From NCBI GenBank assembly GCA_001724175.1, contig MEDT01000047.1, forward strand, positions 1 to 47,913: a DNA stretch of 47,913 nt, read 5' to 3'. This DNA is from Cytophagaceae bacterium SCN 52-12. Lineage in GTDB: Bacteria > Bacteroidota > Bacteroidia > Cytophagales > Spirosomataceae. Below the pieces are notes generated by a model. That model worked only from the letters and a program-made list of their open reading frames with translations, had not been told where the DNA came from and ran no database searches. Below, piece by piece: positions 26,924 through 34,473 of the stretch. Made by a program: the position numbers and the translations under genes. Positions within the stretch are counted from its first letter, which is position 1, and each line of letters starts with the position of its first letter.

Positions 26924-27478
26924 ATGACGAGTAAATTCAGCGTATTTCAGGTTTTCTTTTTCGTTCTGGCGGTTCTGACTCTTCAAAGCTGTGAAGGTCC
27001 CGAAGGTCCTGCAGGTAAAGACGGCATAGGTACCCAGGGGCCAAAAGGCGAGCCGGGAGAGCCGGGAACGGCCAATGTCATCTACTCCGACTGGAAGTCC
27101 GTCAATACCGCCGCATGGGTAAAGACTACGACAAACGGCCTCGTCAGGTACCAGTACGATATGACGGCTCCACCTCTCGATCAGGCCATCCTCGAACGCG
27201 GGCTGGTGCTGGTATATGTAAAGCTGACCCAGGATGACAACCAGGTACGTCCGCTGCCCTACGTCGTTACCAGTAACCTTACGCAGGTACGCCTCGAATT
27301 TTCCCTGCTGGAGAAAAAGGTACGCCTTCTGAGCACCGATCCCGACCAGGGCCGCAACCTGACCGCGCCTGACGGCCAGTACCGGTACGTCATCGTGCCC
27401 GGCAGCCAGGCAGGTCGCATAGCCGGCGGCCCGTTGTCTTACGAAGACGCGGTAAGGCTCTTCAACCTGCCTGACTAA
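26924..27478 (+). CDS. Lipoprotein with short collagen-like repeat
   Basis: A 184-aa lipoprotein. The start is the ATG at 26924, giving the signal MTSKFSVFQVFFFVLAVL with lipobox LQSC. Directly after the lipid Cys comes a short Gly-X-Y run, GPEGPAGKDG, a break (IGTQ) and GPKGEPGEPG, about six triplets in all. The remaining ~140 residues are an unrecognised beta-rich domain with YSDWKSVNTAAWVKT and EFSLLEKKVRLLS. Proteins of this layout are common in Bacteroidota, and their function is unknown. The collagen run probably works as a surface spacer or trimerisation stalk. Confidence 0.8.
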   Translation: MTSKFSVFQVFFFVLAVLTLQSCEGPEGPAGKDGIGTQGPKGEPGEPGTANVIYSDWKSVNTAAWVKTTTNGLVRYQYDMTAPPLDQAILERGLVLVYVKLTQDDNQVRPLPYVVTSNLTQVRLEFSLLEKKVRLLSTDPDQGRNLTAPDGQYRYVIVPGSQAGRIAGGPLSYEDAVRLFNLPD

Positions 27479-27503
27479 AAGGCCCGCCGGATAAATCCGG
27501 GAG

Positions 27504-28940
27504 CTATTCATCCGGAGAGGATTCAAAAAAAGACTTGTGAAAGTTCATCAGGTATAGTTCGTCAGTGGCCCTGGTAACGGCCGTATACAGCCACCTTAGA
27601 AAATCGATGCTGACTTCGTTTTCGGGGATGTATCCCTGGTCGACGAATACCGCGTTCCACTGCCCCCCCTGCGCTTTGTGACAGGTGAGCGCGTAGGCGA
27701 ACTTGACCTGCAGCGCATTGAGGTATGGGTCTTTCCTGATCGCCTCCAGACGCTCTGTTTTGGAAGATATGTCGGCATAATCCAGGAGCACGCTTTCGTA
27801 GAGCTTCCTGTTGTCGTCTGCCGGGAGCGACGGCGTAGGCATATAAAGCGTATCCAGGATGATCTTGGCATCAAAGGAAGGCTCCGAATCATAGTCGGTA
27901 AGCCTGAGCGTGACATCTGCAAAGCGAAAGCCATGCATCTCTTCCATCCGGCGGACCTTCATCAGCTCGACGAAGTCGCCGTTTGCCAGGAAGCCGGCCC
28001 TGGAGTCTTCTCCCAGCACACTATAGTTATTCCTGACGATCATGAGCCTCTCCCCGGCATCGATCTCATCTTCGGCAAAATGTATGATGCGGCGTATGTA
28101 CTGGTTGTATTGTACGGCATCTTTGTTGGAACGGGTGAGGACAATGGTATTTTCTTCCCCGAATTTGTCATAAGCATATCTTAACCCGTCTTCCAGCTTC
28201 ACGGTCGTCATGCTGAATACATCTCTGAACGACCGGGCATTGATCGTAACCGACGGCGCGTCCCGGCCGAGCTCACCCCTCAGCCTGGTAGCATTCCACA
28301 ATATACCTGAAGCTTCGGCCTGCCTCATCACATCCGTCAGCTCTTCCTGCATGACATTTACCCTGAAGTTCTTCCGGAGGAACACCGGGTCGAGCGCAGG
28401 GCTCAGATGCGTGCCTACAGGCGGAAGCTGGGCCGTGTCGCCCACGAAAATCACCTTATTGTTTTCTCCTTCCTGCACATATTCTATCAGGTCCGAGAGC
28501 AGCCCCTGCGAGCCGAACGCCGCATCGTCGCTGATCATCGACGCTTCGTCGATCACGAAAAGAGTGTGAGTGTGATAGTTAGGCTGCCTGACAAACGCAA
28601 ACCGTTCGCCGGCGTTATCCTGCAGGCGGTATATTTTCCTGTGGATCGTAAAAGCTTTTTTCCCCGAATACCCGCTCATCACTTTTGCAGCCCTGCCCGT
28701 AGGCGCCATCAGCACCGACTTATAGCCGAGCGCTCCGGCAGATTTCACCAGCGCGCTTACCAGGGTAGTCTTGCCGGTCCCGGCGTACCCTTTGAGGACG
28801 AAGCAATCGTAAGCTCCGGGTTCGCGGGAACGGTCCCCCAAAAAAACATCCATCTGGCGGAAAAAACGCGCCTGGCTTTCCGTGGGCCGGAAGGGAAAAC
28901 GGGATGCGAATACCGCGGAAGGTAGCTGCTCTGAACTCAT
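27504..28940 (-). CDS. RecD-like ATP-dependent DNA helicase
   Basis: A 478-aa superfamily 1B helicase of the single-protein RecD/AAA_30 plus UvrD_C_2 type. The ATG at 28940 is chosen; the longer frame starts with TTG. Motif I is LKGYAGTGKTTLVSAL, motif II VIDEASMIS, motif III FVGDTAQLPPVGTH, motif V YALTCHKAQGGQW, and motif VI YTAVTRATDELYL. There is no RecB or RecC partner and no N-terminal extension as in RecD2, so it is a short stand-alone helicase. Likely role: 5'-3' unwinding in repair. It converges with the lipoprotein gene, 25 bp apart. Confidence 0.92.
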   Translation of the reverse strand: MSSEQLPSAVFASRFPFRPTESQARFFRQMDVFLGDRSREPGAYDCFVLKGYAGTGKTTLVSALVKSAGALGYKSVLMAPTGRAAKVMSGYSGKKAFTIHRKIYRLQDNAGERFAFVRQPNYHTHTLFVIDEASMISDDAAFGSQGLLSDLIEYVQEGENNKVIFVGDTAQLPPVGTHLSPALDPVFLRKNFRVNVMQEELTDVMRQAEASGILWNATRLRGELGRDAPSVTINARSFRDVFSMTTVKLEDGLRYAYDKFGEENTIVLTRSNKDAVQYNQYIRRIIHFAEDEIDAGERLMIVRNNYSVLGEDSRAGFLANGDFVELMKVRRMEEMHGFRFADVTLRLTDYDSEPSFDAKIILDTLYMPTPSLPADDNRKLYESVLLDYADISSKTERLEAIRKDPYLNALQVKFAYALTCHKAQGGQWNAVFVDQGYIPENEVSIDFLRWLYTAVTRATDELYLMNFHKSFFESSPDE

Positions 28941-29036
28941 AGGCGAATCTAAACGCTTATCTTCAAAATCCAATTGAACTTTTCACCACAATTATTTAAC
29001 TTGTACAGGAAAATTGTATCAGCTAACTTAAACCTT

Positions 29037-29471
29037 ATGAAAGTCAGACAAATTCTCGGCGGGAAGGCGGGCAACTACCTGTGGCATGTACACCCGCACA
29101 ATACCGTACTCGAAGCCCTTCAGCTGATGGAAGAAAAAAATATCGGGGCCGTCCTGGTGCTGGAAAACAACCAGCTCACGGGCATTTTTTCCGAAAGGGA
29201 CTATGCCAGGAAAGGTATCCTGAAAGGCCGTGCCTCAAAAGATACCCTGATACGCGACGTGATGACCTCTCCTGTCATCACTGTAGATGTGGAGCAAAAA
29301 GTGGAAGACTGTATGGAGATCATGTCTCAAAGGCACATCCGCCACCTGCCGGTCACTGAAAACGAAACGCTTTTCGGGATTATTTCCATCAATGACATTG
29401 TAACGGCTATTATCAACGACCAGAAGAACAGGATCCAGTCCCTGGAAAGCTACATTTCAGGCGGCTATTGA
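29037..29471 (+). CDS. Two-CBS-domain protein
   Basis: A 144-aa cytoplasmic protein made of two CBS domains and little else. The start at ATG 29037 (MKVRQILGGKAGNYLWHVHP) gives the normal length. The first CBS spans about residues 10-65 (NTVLEALQLMEEKNIGAVLV), the second about 78-130 (MTSPVITVDVEQKVEDC, then RHIRHLPVTENETLFGIISI). CBS pairs bind adenine nucleotides and act as energy or ionic sensors; here no catalytic domain is attached, so it probably modulates a partner. It is divergent from the RecD-like gene. Confidence 0.9.
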   Translation: MKVRQILGGKAGNYLWHVHPHNTVLEALQLMEEKNIGAVLVLENNQLTGIFSERDYARKGILKGRASKDTLIRDVMTSPVITVDVEQKVEDCMEIMSQRHIRHLPVTENETLFGIISINDIVTAIINDQKNRIQSLESYISGGY

Positions 29472-29525
29472 TTTTTTATCGTTCAATCCGCCCGCGAAGA
29501 AATAGGCCGGTTTGCGCTTTGTCGC

Positions 29526-29533
29526 TATATTTG
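29526..29533 (+). promoter_or_regulatory. -7 element before NUDIX-DUF3822 unit
   Basis: TATATTTG is an exact TAnnTTTG match 25 bp before the ATG at 29558, so the leader would be short. A TTTG at 29511 is too close to serve as -33, so the call is tentative. Confidence 0.4.
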
Positions 29534-29557
29534 AGCGTTAAATGCCGGTCGGCTGTT

Positions 29558-30055
29558 ATGAACGATGAAATAATCAGCACATTTGGGCAACGGCTCCGGG
29601 TGAGAGCTTCCGGTATTTGTATAAAAGATAACAGGATACTCCTGGTCGGTCACCGGGGGTTGGCGGAAGGCGGGCTGTATTGGTGTCCTCCCGGAGGCGG
29701 CGCAGGCTTCGGCGAGCCGGTACGGGCAGCAGCAAAGCGCGAAATATCGGAGGAAACCGGGCTCAGGGCCGAGATCGGCCGTTTCATGTTTTGGCGCGAG
29801 TTTTTAAAACCGCCGCTGCATGCCATCGAGCTTTACTTTGAAGCTTCCGTCGAAAACGGGGAAGGTTTCATAAAAGGAACCGACCCTGAGCTTGGGGCAG
29901 CCGGTCAGCTGATAGAAGATGTGCGGTTTATGACCTTCGGAGAGATCAGGAGCCTCCCGCCGCCATGCATCGACCCGGTATTTCACACCGTTACCTCCGC
30001 CGGATACCTTCTTGACGAACGGAACTGGCCGGCCATTCAAAAGCAACTGATTTGA
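29558..30055 (+). CDS. NUDIX hydrolase
   Basis: A 165-aa NUDIX protein; the ATG at 29558 (MNDEIISTFGQRLRVRASG) starts the domain and upstream residues are encoded by promoter-like DNA. The NUDIX box is complete: GGAGFGEPVRAAAKREISEE followed by TGL, matching Gx5Ex7REUxEExGU. This binds Mg and cleaves nucleoside diphosphate-X compounds; the substrate cannot be told. It shares four bases (TTGA) with the DUF3822 gene, implying coupled translation. Confidence 0.88.
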   Translation: MNDEIISTFGQRLRVRASGICIKDNRILLVGHRGLAEGGLYWCPPGGGAGFGEPVRAAAKREISEETGLRAEIGRFMFWREFLKPPLHAIELYFEASVENGEGFIKGTDPELGAAGQLIEDVRFMTFGEIRSLPPPCIDPVFHTVTSAGYLLDERNWPAIQKQLI

Positions 30056-30939
30056 GTACGACAGCTAACATACAGAACGGGACAAGGTGGCTGAGAACCG
30101 CCCTTGTATCAGGAAGCGCCATCAGCCAGCAGGTAGCCTATCAAAGCACCCTGAACCTGGAGATCGGGGAATTGAGGTTCCGGTTTTTCTGTGAAACCGG
30201 CGGGCGGTGCACATGGTTTGAGGACTTTGCCTCCGATGTATTTCTTTCCAACGCCGAAGTCCTTGAAAACCTCCGGCTTCTTGTTTTTGATCACCAGGTG
30301 CTCTCTTTGACCGGATGGAAAAAAATCAATGTGCTGGTCAACTCCGACGCCTTTACGCTGGTTCCCGAGGAGCTGTTCCGGAAAGAATATACTTCCCGCT
30401 ATCTCCAGCTTACATTGGGGCACCCGGTGCTGGGAACGAATAAGCCCCTTTCCAGGGCGCTTCCCGCTTTCAGATGCTACAGCGTGTTCCAGATGCCTTC
30501 GGCCTGGCGGGAATTTTTCCAGGAGCAGTACGCACTGCAGGACATTACCTTTTCGCATATTACAGATGCGCTCATCGCGGGGTGCGCTTACAACGGCGGG
30601 GCAGACGGGCCCCGGATCCATATCCACGTCCAGGAAGGTTTCCTTTTTATAGTGGTATCTGAACGCGAAAAGCTCATTCTCTGCAACCGCTATCGCTTTC
30701 AAAATCCCGAAGAGGCTACTTTTTTTGTGCTTTCATGCCTGAATAAGCTCGACTACCTGCCCGAAGGCATACATGTTACGCTGTCGGGTGAGACGACGCC
30801 CTTTTCCGGCCTGTTTGCGGAATTATCCCGCTTTTTGCCCCATATCCGGTTTGCCAAAAGACCCGTGCACCTGCAGTATCCCGAAGCTTTCGACGACCTG
30901 GCCGATCACAGGTATTTCGCGCTACTCCACACCGTCTGA
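30052..30939 (+). CDS. DUF3822 family protein
   Basis: A 295-aa cytoplasmic protein of a Bacteroidota-specific family (DUF3822). No function is known. Sequence features: a basic N-terminus, a central TLVPEELFRKEYTSRYLQL, and IHIHVQEGFLFIVVSEREKL in the second half, compatible with two related alpha/beta halves. No ATG occurs in the first half, so the TTG at 30052 overlapping the NUDIX stop (TTGA) is the likely start. In many Bacteroidota this gene stands upstream of rsmD and coaD; here coaD follows after a 120-bp gap holding a long palindrome, without rsmD. Confidence 0.8.
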   Translation: MSTTANIQNGTRWLRTALVSGSAISQQVAYQSTLNLEIGELRFRFFCETGGRCTWFEDFASDVFLSNAEVLENLRLLVFDHQVLSLTGWKKINVLVNSDAFTLVPEELFRKEYTSRYLQLTLGHPVLGTNKPLSRALPAFRCYSVFQMPSAWREFFQEQYALQDITFSHITDALIAGCAYNGGADGPRIHIHVQEGFLFIVVSEREKLILCNRYRFQNPEEATFFVLSCLNKLDYLPEGIHVTLSGETTPFSGLFAELSRFLPHIRFAKRPVHLQYPEAFDDLADHRYFALLHTV

Positions 30940-30979
30940 TTAATTTTTTCTCCATGAAATAGCCATGAGCTGTAAGGTT

Positions 30980-31030
30980 TTAGGTCCCTGAGCCTTCGAC
31001 TGAGCTCACGCCGAAGTCTCAGATACCTAA
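30980..31030. repeat. 51-bp imperfect palindrome
   Basis: TTAGGT (30980-30985) and ACCTAA (31025-31030) form the outer arms. Inside lie CTGAG/CTCAG, CTTCG/CGAAG and a perfect centre TGAGCTCA (31001-31008), all on one symmetry axis. It belongs with TTCGACTACGCTCAG at about 5654. It fills the DUF3822-coaD gap. Confidence 0.8.
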
Positions 31031-31059
31031 CAGCTAATAGCTTAAACCTTTTTATACAC

Positions 31060-31533
31060 ATGAAAAAAACAGCCCTCTTCCCCGGATCGTTCGATCCTTT
31101 CACCAAAGGCCATCATGACATTGTGACAAGGGGAATGACTCTTTTCGATGAGATCATTATCGGGATAGGCACCAATCTTAACAAGAAAAGGTTTTTTCCC
31201 ATCGAGGTGATGGAGAAGCTCATTGCCGGGAGCTTTGCCGGTAATGACAGGATCAGGGTGATCTCGTATGACAGCCTTACTGCCAAGATAGCCCGCGAAA
31301 TGGGCGCCAGGTATATTTTAAGAGGGCTCCGGAATACTACCGATTTCGAATACGAAAACGCTATCTCGCAGGTAAACAGGTATGTATACGAGGAGATAGA
31401 GACTGTTTTCCTGATCACCTCCCCGCATCTTGCCCCGATCAGCTCGAGCATCGTCCGTGATCTGTACCGTTATGGTCAGAATGTGGATGAATTTCTCCCC
31501 TATCGTCTGCCTGAAGAATTAGCCGTGCAGTAA
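31060..31533 (+). CDS. coaD: Phosphopantetheine adenylyltransferase
   Basis: A 157-aa nucleotidyltransferase for the penultimate step of coenzyme A synthesis. The N-terminal KKTALFPGSFDPFTKGHHDI carries the HxGH-type motif (here TKGHHD). RYILRGLRNTTDFEYE binds substrate, and ISSSIVRDLYRYG is the second signature. Length is standard. Its stop codon directly abuts the stop codon of the convergent NUDIX gene (TAATTA holds both). Confidence 0.97.
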   Translation: MKKTALFPGSFDPFTKGHHDIVTRGMTLFDEIIIGIGTNLNKKRFFPIEVMEKLIAGSFAGNDRIRVISYDSLTAKIAREMGARYILRGLRNTTDFEYENAISQVNRYVYEEIETVFLITSPHLAPISSSIVRDLYRYGQNVDEFLPYRLPEELAVQ

Positions 31534-32223
31534 TTATTTGCTGAGCCCGATAAGCTTCTCCTCGAAACGCTCGAAAACATACCGGATCGAGCTGTAGGAA
31601 TTGACCAGGTAAGATTTTGCCTGGCCGACCGGCACCCATTCCAGACGCTCTATTTCCTCCTCGGCCTGCGGTTTCATCTTACGGTCCGAAATACACTCCA
31701 AGAGAAACCACTTCGTCCTTTTCAGGACCAGCTCGTCGTTGAAAGCATAGGTATGCCAGGTCGTACAGATTTTATGCTGCAACCTGACCGCTACCCCCGT
31801 TTCCTCTTTTGTCTCCCTTACCGCAGCCTTCCGGGAGCTTTCGTCCTTGTCCAGCTTTCCCTTGGGAAGATCCCATTTCTTCTTTCGATAGATCAGCAGG
31901 CACCGGTCTTTGTCGTATACGATCCCGCCGGCAGCTTTAATGACCTTGAAATCCCTTTTAATGCTGTCGACAACTGCTTTCTTATCGTTTACCAGCAGCT
32001 TGACCGACAGCAGGTCGGCCGGGGGATTCTGCCTCAGCATCCTGACGATCTCTACCGCAAATTTCGCTGTAACGTTCAGGAACAGCACATGCCCGCTAAG
32101 GTCTGTCTTTTTCCGGTTCAGCAGCCGCACATCCAGGATATGATCAAAATGCACGCTATCACTTTCCCCGACATTTTTCCGGGAAGAAATGGTAAGAGGG
32201 CGATCCGCAAAAAATATTACCAT
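31534..32223 (-). CDS. NUDIX hydrolase with N-terminal extension
   Basis: A 229-aa protein. The first ~95 residues (HFDHILDVRLLNRKKTDLSG) are an unassigned domain. The NUDIX domain follows (GGIVYDKDRCLLIYRKKKW, then GKLDKDESSRKAAVRETKEE and TGV). The box is complete. KKKWDLPKGKLDKDE resembles Ap4A- or polyphosphate-type NUDIX enzymes, but the substrate is not provable. It converges on coaD without any spacer. A possible promoter lies at 32249-32256. Confidence 0.87.
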   Translation of the reverse strand: MVIFFADRPLTISSRKNVGESDSVHFDHILDVRLLNRKKTDLSGHVLFLNVTAKFAVEIVRMLRQNPPADLLSVKLLVNDKKAVVDSIKRDFKVIKAAGGIVYDKDRCLLIYRKKKWDLPKGKLDKDESSRKAAVRETKEETGVAVRLQHKICTTWHTYAFNDELVLKRTKWFLLECISDRKMKPQAEEEIERLEWVPVGQAKSYLVNSYSSIRYVFERFEEKLIGLSK

Positions 32224-32248
32224 AGGTAAAGATTAGCCGTGAGAGGGG

Positions 32249-32256
32249 CAAAAATA
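32249..32256 (-). promoter_or_regulatory. -7 element for NUDIX gene
   Basis: On the minus strand this reads TATTTTTG, an exact TAnnTTTG, 26 bp before the NUDIX ATG. No -33 TTG is seen at the usual distance. It is divergent from the promoter at 32269-32300. Confidence 0.35.
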
Positions 32257-32268
32257 ACTAAAGACTTT

Positions 32269-32300
32269 TTGAATCGACATATACAAAATTTATAAATTTG
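32269..32300 (+). promoter_or_regulatory. Promoter for CorC/HlyC-family gene
   Basis: TTG (32269-32271), a 21-bp spacer and TAAATTTG (32293-32300) make a full Bacteroidota promoter. Its position leaves a leader of only about 15-20 nt, which supports the TTG at 32324 as the true start codon. Confidence 0.65.
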
Positions 32301-32323
32301 CATTATCAATAACGTTCGGGTTT

Positions 32324-33625
32324 TTGGAAATCCTCATTATCCTGCTCCTTGTACTTCTGAATGGCATTTTTTCCATGTCAGAAATTGCGCTCGTTTCCGC
32401 CCGGAAATCGAGATTGGAGGCGGAAGCCCGATCGGGGAACAAAAACGCGCAGCACGCGCTGGACCTGGCCAATTCCCCTACCCGGTTTCTTTCTACCGTC
32501 CAGATAGGCATTACGCTGATCGGTTTGCTGACGGGGATGTACTCCGGGGATAAAATGACGACCGTCCTGAAGGGGTTCCTGGAGCAGTTTGACTACCTGA
32601 AAAACTATGCAGGCACCCTGTCGACCGCGCTGGTGCTCCTGTCGATCACCTATCTTTCGCTCGTGCTCGGCGAGCTGGTGCCCAAAAGGATCGGGATGTC
32701 CAACGCCGAGAGCATTTCGAAGGCCGTGGCCGGCCCGATGAGCTTTCTGTCGAAGCTGACCAAGCCTTTTATCGTGCTGCTCAGCTGGTCAAGCGATTTT
32801 CTTTTCAACCTCATCGGGCTGAAACCTTCCAGCAGCATCGTAACGGAAGAGGAAGTGAAAAGCCTGATCGTGGAAGGAACTACAGGCGGGGTTTTCGAAG
32901 AAATAGAAAAAGAAATCGTCCATAACGTCTTCCACCTGGGCGACCGCAAGATTGCGTCGCTGATGACGCCCCGGCAGGAGGTCGTCTGGCTCGACGCCAA
33001 CGACACCCCCGAAAAGATCAGGCAGACCATCATAGAAACCAGGTATTCGGTATACCCTCTTTGCAAGGGCTCCCTCGATAATGTGATCGGCCTCATCTAC
33101 ACCAAGGACCTGATCGATGAAAAGCCGGAGAACCGCAGCACGGGGCGCCTCACAGATCTCGTCAGGGAACCGGTCTACCTGCCCGAAAGCAACCGGGCCT
33201 ACCAGGCGCTGGACAAATTCAGGGAAAATAAAGTACACTTCGGCATTATTGTGGACGAGTACGGGAGCGTCATCGGAGTAGCTACTATTTATGATATAGT
33301 CTATGCGCTCCTGGGCGATATTTCGGAGGAAGAGGATGATCAGGAAATTGTCGAAAGAAGCGACGGGAGCTACCTGGTAGACGGCCAGCTGCCTTTCGAC
33401 GAATTCCTGACCCATTTTGAGATTACGCTCTCTGAAGCCGAGAGAAAAGAGCTTGTCGGGTTCAATACGCTTGGAGGTTTTATCCTGCATGTCCTTGAAG
33501 ACATCCCCGAAACCGGCGAGAAGATAAGCTGGAAAGCATTCGAGCTGGAAGTAGTGGATATGGACAAAAGCAGGATAGACAAAATCCTGGTCACAAACAC
33601 CTCTTCACCCGATTCACCGGCCTGA
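32324..33625 (+). CDS. CNNM/CorC-HlyC family membrane protein
   Basis: A 433-aa hemolysin-family (TerC-unrelated) transporter-like protein. N-terminal CNNM membrane domain with about four hydrophobic segments (EILIILLLVLLNGIFSMSEI, then TLIGLLTGMYSG and later helices to residue ~170). Two CBS domains follow (about 205-325; MTPRQEVVWLDANDTPEKI, then HFGIIVDEYGSVIGVATIYD). The CorC_HlyC C-terminal domain is about 345-425 (NTLGGFILHVLEDIPETGEK). The family is linked to Mg/Co efflux or envelope ion balance. The start is a TTG, supported by the promoter 24 bp upstream and by the membrane helix beginning at once. Confidence 0.9.
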   Translation: MEILIILLLVLLNGIFSMSEIALVSARKSRLEAEARSGNKNAQHALDLANSPTRFLSTVQIGITLIGLLTGMYSGDKMTTVLKGFLEQFDYLKNYAGTLSTALVLLSITYLSLVLGELVPKRIGMSNAESISKAVAGPMSFLSKLTKPFIVLLSWSSDFLFNLIGLKPSSSIVTEEEVKSLIVEGTTGGVFEEIEKEIVHNVFHLGDRKIASLMTPRQEVVWLDANDTPEKIRQTIIETRYSVYPLCKGSLDNVIGLIYTKDLIDEKPENRSTGRLTDLVREPVYLPESNRAYQALDKFRENKVHFGIIVDEYGSVIGVATIYDIVYALLGDISEEEDDQEIVERSDGSYLVDGQLPFDEFLTHFEITLSEAERKELVGFNTLGGFILHVLEDIPETGEKISWKAFELEVVDMDKSRIDKILVTNTSSPDSPA

Positions 33626-33724
33626 TCCTTCCCAACTCGCTGGTTATAAACCCGGTACATCCCGGGCAAAAAAGGATCGTTTTTTTTTATTTCTTCCCAC
33701 CCTTTAACTGACAGGGAAATAGCT

Positions 33725-33732
33725 TATTTTTG
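33725..33732 (+). promoter_or_regulatory. -7 element upstream of pyrE
   Basis: TATTTTTG matches TAnnTTTG exactly, about 100 bp before the pyrE start. The -33 side reads TTTAAC rather than TTG, so the match is partial. Confidence 0.35.
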
Positions 33733-33831
33733 ATTTCCGGAATACCCCCCGGCGTGGCTTTACACTGCACGCACCTAACAGGTAAAGCGCATCGGCTAAA
33801 TCAATCATAAATACTAACCCCTGCAAAAGGC

Positions 33832-34470
33832 TTGGATACACAGTTCGTCTCTCGGAAAATTGCTGAAAAGCTGCTCGAAATCGAAGCAATAAAGCTCAGT
33901 CCGGACAGTCCGTTCCGGTGGAGTTCGGGCTGGATGTCGCCGATTTACTGCGACAACAGAGTAGCGCTTTCGTATCCCGACATCCGGACTTATATCAAAG
34001 AGGCGCTTGCCGATAAGATAAATGAAAAATTTCCCGACGTCGAGGTGATCTCGGGCGTTGCCACTGCGGGTATTGCGCAGGGGGCCCTCGTAGCCGACAA
34101 GCTCGGCCTCCCGTTCGGGTATGTCAGGCCGGAACCTAAAAAGCATGGCATGGGCAACCAGATCGAAGGCCCCGTACCGGCTGGTAAAAAAGTAGTGGTC
34201 GTTGAAGACCTGATTTCCACAGGAGGCAGCTCGCTCAAAGCCGTCAGGGCCCTGACCGACCACGGCGCCATTGTGGTAGGGACGATAGCCATTTTCAGCT
34301 ATGGATTTGAAGTAGCAAAAGAAAGCTTCCTTACGGCCGGTATCCCGCTCGAGGTGCTGAGCCATTACGAGATTCTGATCGATGCAGCGCTGGAGAAAGC
34401 ATACATCTCCGCCGACCAGATAGAAGTGCTGAACAACTGGCGGCTTTCACCCGAAACCTGGGGAAAATAA
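33832..34470 (+). CDS. pyrE: Orotate phosphoribosyltransferase
   Basis: A 212-aa enzyme of pyrimidine synthesis that joins orotate to PRPP. N-terminal LLEIEAIKLSPDSPFRWSSG leads into WMSPIYCDNR, as is typical for Bacteroidota PyrE. The PRPP-binding loop is VVVVEDLISTGGSSLKAV. The basic loop RPEPKKHGMGNQIEG is intact. The frame has no ATG in front (a stop lies at 33808), so the TTG at 33832 is the only reasonable start. The ppk-like gene begins 3 bp after its stop, so they are cotranscribed. Confidence 0.95.
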   Translation: MDTQFVSRKIAEKLLEIEAIKLSPDSPFRWSSGWMSPIYCDNRVALSYPDIRTYIKEALADKINEKFPDVEVISGVATAGIAQGALVADKLGLPFGYVRPEPKKHGMGNQIEGPVPAGKKVVVVEDLISTGGSSLKAVRALTDHGAIVVGTIAIFSYGFEVAKESFLTAGIPLEVLSHYEILIDAALEKAYISADQIEVLNNWRLSPETWGK

Positions 34471-34473
34471 ACG

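Noticed and set aside
27504-28940. RecD subunit of a RecBCD complex
   Set aside because: No RecB or RecC gene is nearby and the protein has the layout of the stand-alone AAA_30/UvrD_C_2 helicases.
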